The notes under the pieces were generated by a model. The model was not told the origin of the DNA. It ran no database searches and saw only the letters and a list, made by a program, of their open reading frames with translations. The position numbers and the translations under genes are program-made. From NCBI RefSeq assembly GCF_013409935.1, contig NZ_JACCCO010000001.1, positions 2,976,001-3,040,000 of the forward strand: a DNA stretch of 64,000 nucleotides, read 5' to 3'. Numbering within the stretch: position 1 is the stretch's first letter; the number at the start of each line of letters is the position of its first letter. This DNA comes from Streptosporangium sandarakinum. GTDB taxonomy: Bacteria > Actinomycetota > Actinomycetes > Streptosporangiales > Streptosporangiaceae. This document shows positions 59,933 through 64,000 of the stretch, in pieces.

Positions 59933-62352
59933 GAGACACTCCCGATCTTTACGGTGTCACCGGCGACGGCGCCCAGGTCTCGGGTCACCGAGCGGCCGGC
60001 GGAGTTCGACGGCAGCCACACGACTCCGTCGGGCAGGTCGGCGATCCGCACCGGGACGCTCAGCGAGCCCCGCTCGCCGGTGACGACGATCTTGTCGCCG
60101 TCGGATACCCCCGACGCGGCCGCGGTGGCCGCCGACACCAGCGCCGCGGCCTCACGGGCGGTGCCCGCGAGGTACGGCTCGCCGTCCTGCAGGCGCCCGT
60201 CGTCGAGCAGCAGGTGCCAGGTGGCGAGGGTCGCCTCGCCCGGCCGCAGGGCCGGAACCCGGCGGCCGGCGATGTCCGGGGCGGCGGCCCGGGGGCCGCG
60301 CCAGGCGCCGATCGAGCCGAGCTCGCGGCGGGCGGCGGCCGGGTCGGGCAGGCCGAGGTGGACGTCCATGTGGTCGGCGATCGCGGTCAGGGCCCGCAGG
60401 TCGCTCATCACCCCGGGCACCCGGAGCGCCTGGTCGAACGTGCGGCCGCGCCCCTCCCAGTTGACGAACGTGCCGGACTTCTCGGCCGCCGCGGCGACCG
60501 GCAGCACCACGTCCGCGCGGTCGGTGACGGCGCTGGCCCGCTGCTCCAGGCTCACGATGAACGGGGTGTTCTCCAGGGCCGCCAGCGCGGCCTCGGGGTC
60601 GGCCAGGTCGTAGGGGTCGACGCCGGCCACGATGAGCGCGTCCAGCTCGCCGTCCAGCGCCGCGCCCAGGATGCCGGAGGTGTCGCGGCCGGGGGTGTCC
60701 GGCAGCGAGGTGACGTTCCAGACCCGGGCCACCTCGGCGCGGGCCGTCTCGTCGGCGACCGGGCGGCCGATCGGCAGCAGGTTCGGCAGCGCGCCCGCCT
60801 CGACGGCGCCGCGCTCACCGGCCCGGCGCGGCACCCAGGCCAGCCGGGCACCGGTCGCGTCGGCCAGCCGTACCAGCGCCGAGAGCGCGCCGGGCGCGGT
60901 GGCGAGCCGCTCGCCGGCGAGGATGACCGCGCCCGGCCTGCGGAGGGCCTCGGCGGCCGGCGAGCCGCCGGAGATCAGCTCGTCCAGGGCCTCGGCCTCG
61001 GCGCCGGGCAGCGCGCGCAGCAGCGTGCCGCCCATCTTGGCCAGGCCGGGGCTCGCGAACGGGGCGATCGAGAAGACCGGCAGGCCCTTCTTGCGCCACG
61101 CCTTGCGCAGCCGCAGGAAGACGATCGGCGACTCATCCTCGGGCTCGAAGCCCGCGAGGAGCACGGCCGGGGCCGCCTCCAGGTCGGAGTAGCGGACCTC
61201 GATGCCCTTGCCGGCGACGGCGTGCGCGAGGAACAGCGTCTCCTCCGCCGACAGGGGGCGGGAGCGGAAGTCGATGTCGTTGGTGCCGAGCGCGGTCCGG
61301 GCGAACTTGGAGTAGGCGTAGGCCTCCTCGACCGTGACCCGGCCGCCGACGAGCACGCCGGCGCGGCCGCGGGCTGCGGCCAGCCCGGCGGCGGCGACGG
61401 CGAGCGCCTCCGGCCAGGAGGCCGGGACCAGGCGGCCCTCCTCGTCACGGACCAGCGGGGTCTTCAGCCGGTCGGCCGCGGTGGTGTAGGTGAACGCCCA
61501 GCGGCCCTTGTCGCAGTTCCACTCCTCGTTGACCTCCGGGTCGTCCCCGGCGAGGCGGCGGGTGACCTTGCCGCGGCGGTGGTCGGTGCGCAACGAGCAG
61601 CCGCTGGCGCAGTGCTCGCACGCGCTGGGCGTGGAGACCAGGTCGAACGGGCGGGCCTGGAAGCGGTAGGCGGCGCCGGTCAGCGCGCCCACCGGGCAGA
61701 TCTGCACGGTGTTGCCGGAGAAGTAGGACTCGAACGGCTGCCCGTCGGCGGCGCCGACCTGCTCCTTGGCCCCGCGCTCGAAGAAGTCGATGAGCGGGTC
61801 GCCGGCGATCTCGTCGGAGAAGCGGATGCAGCGGGCGCACTGGACGCACCGCTCACGGTCGAGCAGCACCTCGGTGGACAGCGCGACCGGCTTGGGGAAG
61901 GTCCGCTTGGCCTCGGTGAAGCGGCTCTCGCCCTGCCCGTTGGACATCGCCTGGTTCTGCAGGGGGCACTCGCCGCCCTTGTCGCAGACCGGGCAGTCCA
62001 GCGGGTGGTTCATCAGCAGCAGCTCCATGACGCCGCGCTGAGCCTTCTCCGCCACCGGGGAGGTGAGCTGGGTCTGCACCACCATGCCCGGGGCCGCCTC
62101 GATGGCGCAGGACGGCTGCGGCTTGGGGAAGCCTCGGCCGTTGCCGGCGTCGGTGATGTCCACCAGGCACTGGCGGCAGTTGGCGGCCGGCTCCAGCAGC
62201 GGGTGGTCGCAGAACCGCGGGATCTGGATGCCGAGCAGCTCCGCCGCCCGGATGATCATCGTCCCCTTGGGGACGCTGACCTGGAAGCCGTCGATCGTGA
62301 GGGTCACCAGGTCTACCGGCGCCTGGGCCGGGGTGGTCGCTTCGACTGTCAT
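59929..62352 (-). CDS. nuoG: NADH-quinone oxidoreductase subunit G
   Basis: An 807-residue iron-sulfur subunit. A 2Fe-2S domain ([19 protein letters not shown]), the Cys motifs [15 protein letters not shown] and [10 protein letters not shown], and an extra motif [10 protein letters not shown] for the N7-like cluster are all present, followed by a molybdopterin-oxidoreductase-like domain with variable sequence. [10 protein letters not shown] and [13 protein letters not shown] are conserved. The ATG at 62352 overlaps the nuoF stop (ATGA). The frame upstream of the start is a shadow of nuoF. Confidence 0.96.
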   Translation of the reverse strand: MTVEATTPAQAPVDLVTLTIDGFQVSVPKGTMIIRAAELLGIQIPRFCDHPLLEPAANCRQCLVDITDAGNGRGFPKPQPSCAIEAAPGMVVQTQLTSPVAEKAQRGVMELLLMNHPLDCPVCDKGGECPLQNQAMSNGQGESRFTEAKRTFPKPVALSTEVLLDRERCVQCARCIRFSDEIAGDPLIDFFERGAKEQVGAADGQPFESYFSGNTVQICPVGALTGAAYRFQARPFDLVSTPSACEHCASGCSLRTDHRRGKVTRRLAGDDPEVNEEWNCDKGRWAFTYTTAADRLKTPLVRDEEGRLVPASWPEALAVAAAGLAAARGRAGVLVGGRVTVEEAYAYSKFARTALGTNDIDFRSRPLSAEETLFLAHAVAGKGIEVRYSDLEAAPAVLLAGFEPEDESPIVFLRLRKAWRKKGLPVFSIAPFASPGLAKMGGTLLRALPGAEAEALDELISGGSPAAEALRRPGAVILAGERLATAPGALSALVRLADATGARLAWVPRRAGERGAVEAGALPNLLPIGRPVADETARAEVARVWNVTSLPDTPGRDTSGILGAALDGELDALIVAGVDPYDLADPEAALAALENTPFIVSLEQRASAVTDRADVVLPVAAAAEKSGTFVNWEGRGRTFDQALRVPGVMSDLRALTAIADHMDVHLGLPDPAAARRELGSIGAWRGPRAAAPDIAGRRVPALRPGEATLATWHLLLDDGRLQDGEPYLAGTAREAAALVSAATAAASGVSDGDKIVVTGERGSLSVPVRIADLPDGVVWLPSNSAGRSVTRDLGAVAGDTVKIGSVS

Positions 62353-63635
62353 GCGGTCCCCCACACCGTGGACGGAGCGTGATCGAACGGGCAGCCGCCG
62401 ATCTCGAAGTGCTTGAGGTACTCGTCGCGGAAGAGCTTCACCGACGAGTGGATGGGGCTGGTGGCCCCGTCGCCCAGGGCGCAGAAGGAGCGGCCCAGGA
62501 TGTTGTCGGCGATGTCGGTGATCGTGGTCAGGTCCTCCTCGCTGCCCTGACCCTTCTCCAGCCGCTTGAGCACCTGCTTGAGCCAGTAGGTGCCCTCCCG
62601 GCAGGGGGTGCACTTGCCGCAGGACTCGTGCGCGTAGAACTCGGTCCACCGCAGTACGGCGCGCACCACGCAGGTGGTCTCGTCGAAGATCTGCAGGGCC
62701 CGGGTGCCGAGCATGGAGCCCTTGGCGCCGACCGACTCGAAGTCGAGCGGCACGTCCAGGTGCTCGTCGGTGAAGATCGGGGTGCTCGACCCGCCGGGGG
62801 TCCAGAACTTCAGCCGGTGACCCGCGCGGATCCCGCCGGCCATGTCGAGCAGCTCGCGCAGCGTGATGCCGAGCGGCGCCTCGTACTGGCCGGGGCGGGT
62901 GACGTGCCCGCTGAGGGAGAAGATGCCGAAGCCCTTGGACTTCTCCGTGCCCATCGAGGCGAACCACTCGGCGCCGTTGGTGATGATCGAGGGAACACTC
63001 GCCACCGACTCCACGTTGTTCACGACAGTCGGCGAGGCGTACAGGCCCGCCACGGCGGGGAAGGGGGGCTTGAGCCGAGGTTGGCCGCGATAGCCCTCCA
63101 GCGAGTCGAGCAGCGCCGTCTCCTCGCCGCAGATGTAGGCGCCCGCCCCGCTGTGGACGACCAGCTCCAGGTCGAAGCCGGAGCCGAAGATGTCCTTGCC
63201 GAGCAGGCCCCGCTCGTACGCCTCGGCCACGGCCGCCCGCAGGCGGCGGATGACGTGCAGCACCTCGCCGCGCACGTAGATGAACGCGTGGCTGGCGCGG
63301 ATCGCGTAGGAGGTGATGATGACGCCCTCGACGAGCGAGTGCGGGTTGGCCATCATCAGCGGGATGTCCTTGCAGGTCCCGGGCTCGGACTCGTCGGCGT
63401 TGACCACCAGGTAGTGCGGCTTGCCGTCGCCCTGCGGGATGAATCCCCACTTCATGCCGGTGGGGAAGCCCGCGCCTCCGCGGCCGCGCAGACCGGAGTC
63501 CTTGACCGCCTGGATGACGGCGTCGGGGTCCATGGTCAGCGCCTTGCGGGCGGCGGCGTAGTCGCCGTAGCCGTCGAGGGTGAAGGAGTCGGGCTGGTCC
63601 CAGTTCACGGTCAGGACCGGGGTGAGAGTGGTCAT
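62349..63635 (-). CDS. nuoF: NADH-quinone oxidoreductase subunit F
   Basis: A 428-residue NADH- and FMN-binding subunit. [18 protein letters not shown] is the NADH/FMN glycine-rich motif, [16 protein letters not shown] and [15 protein letters not shown] follow, and the N3 4Fe-4S cluster ligands are in [15 protein letters not shown] and [16 protein letters not shown] chose the ATG at 63635, which overlaps the nuoE stop (ATGA) and gives the usual length; an upstream in-frame ATG at 63656 lies inside nuoE. Confidence 0.96.
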   Translation of the reverse strand: MTTLTPVLTVNWDQPDSFTLDGYGDYAAARKALTMDPDAVIQAVKDSGLRGRGGAGFPTGMKWGFIPQGDGKPHYLVVNADESEPGTCKDIPLMMANPHSLVEGVIITSYAIRASHAFIYVRGEVLHVIRRLRAAVAEAYERGLLGKDIFGSGFDLELVVHSGAGAYICGEETALLDSLEGYRGQPRLKPPFPAVAGLYASPTVVNNVESVASVPSIITNGAEWFASMGTEKSKGFGIFSLSGHVTRPGQYEAPLGITLRELLDMAGGIRAGHRLKFWTPGGSSTPIFTDEHLDVPLDFESVGAKGSMLGTRALQIFDETTCVVRAVLRWTEFYAHESCGKCTPCREGTYWLKQVLKRLEKGQGSEEDLTTITDIADNILGRSFCALGDGATSPIHSSVKLFRDEYLKHFEIGGCPFDHAPSTVWGTA

Positions 63636-64000
63636 GGTGCCTCGGGCGCCTTCCATCCGTTGGCCTTGGCGACCTTCAGGCCCTCCAGCGAGGCGCCGGC
63701 GGCCGAGGGGCCCTCACCGGCCAGGTCGTCGGACAGCCCGGCGAGCACCCGAGACGCCTCCTTGAAGGTGCACAGCTTCTTCGGGCCGCGGGTCGGCGCG
63801 ACGTTCTTGCCGTCCCTCAGGTCGTCGACGAGCTGCTTGGCCGAGTCCGGGGTCTGGTTGTCGAAGAACTCCCAGTTGACCATCATCACCGGGGCGAAGT
63901 CGCAGGCGGCGTTGCACTCCAGCCGCTCCAGCGAGACCTTCCCGTCCGGGGTGGTCTCGTCGTGACCCACTCCGGTGTGCTCGGACAGCTCGTCCCAGAT
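63632..64000 (-). CDS. nuoE: NADH-quinone oxidoreductase subunit E (partial)
   Basis: The last 122 codons of the 24-kDa thioredoxin-like 2Fe-2S subunit; the 5' end lies beyond the right edge. Visible parts are [10 protein letters not shown], the second Cys pair in [20 protein letters not shown] and a C-terminal region ending WKAPEAP. The first Cys pair is outside the window. The frame is open to the last base, so the gene continues, presumably followed upstream by nuoD to nuoA. Confidence 0.93.
   Translation of the reverse strand: MWDELSEHTGVGHDETTPDGKVSLERLECNAACDFAPVMMVNWEFFDNQTPDSAKQLVDDLRDGKNVAPTRGPKKLCTFKEASRVLAGLSDDLAGEGPSAAGASLEGLKVAKANGWKAPEAP

Noticed and set aside
59929..63450. Fusion of nuoG with an upstream 366-residue part
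   Set aside because: The upstream part is the off-frame reading of nuoF; nuoG starts at the ATG at 62352 with ATGA overlap.

Overview
The window is GC-rich DNA (roughly 70 % by eye) with GTG starts, four-base stop/start overlaps and G/C-ending codons throughout. It fits the chromosome of a filamentous actinomycete. A conservon-type sensor gene, ECF sigma factors of several families, a WYL regulator, a complete actinobacterial nuo operon and a polyprenyl diphosphate synthase next to it all agree. A Streptosporangiales-like genus is my guess; no rRNA or lineage marker is present to prove it.

Layout. 1-5545: six overlapping minus-strand genes of a nucleotide-sugar tailoring cassette (Cys-rich conserved protein, DUF4910 hydrolase, epimerase/dehydratase, PIG-L deacetylase, nucleotidyltransferase, C-methyltransferase). 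5672-11883: dTDP-rhamnose genes rmlC, rmlD, rmlB and rmlA plus a polyprenyl-phosphate sugar transferase; an IS200/IS605-type tnpB element sits between rmlA and rmlB. Together these suggest synthesis of a surface polysaccharide or glycolipid with an unusual modified sugar. 12-31 kb: accessory and regulatory genes (GntR/EamA pair with a palindromic operator, a shortened conservon, HxlR/imine-reductase pair, ECF42/DGPF pair, MATE exporter, a LuxR-type two-component system) mixed with damaged genes. 31.8-41.3 kb: secreted M28 peptidase, a short repeat-containing exported protein, L,D-transpeptidase divergent from an OmpR-type two-component system, a serine hydrolase, and a SigE-family sigma factor with a membrane-anchored partner. 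41.3-49.1 kb: an oxidoreductase/WYL pair, an exonuclease, an ECF41/SDR pair, and a patchwork of relics: msrA 3' fragments, a toxin-antitoxin remnant and IS5-type transposase tails. 49-64 kb: msrA, rarD, a polyprenyl synthase and nuoN to nuoE (nuoE cut by the right edge).

Main themes. First, the compact six-gene cassette at the left edge looks like an uncharacterised nucleotide-sugar pathway. Second, at least five genes (tnpB, a GNAT acetyltransferase, an imine reductase, a GlxA-type regulator, a winged-helix protein) appear to have lost an internal block, often in frame. Third, a 159-bp segment downstream of and including the end of msrA is duplicated 3.7 kb away and fused to a broken toxin gene. 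Fourth, several divergent or autoregulated genes carry clear inverted repeats that are good operator candidates. All family assignments were made by reading motifs, without database searches; domain borders are approximate.
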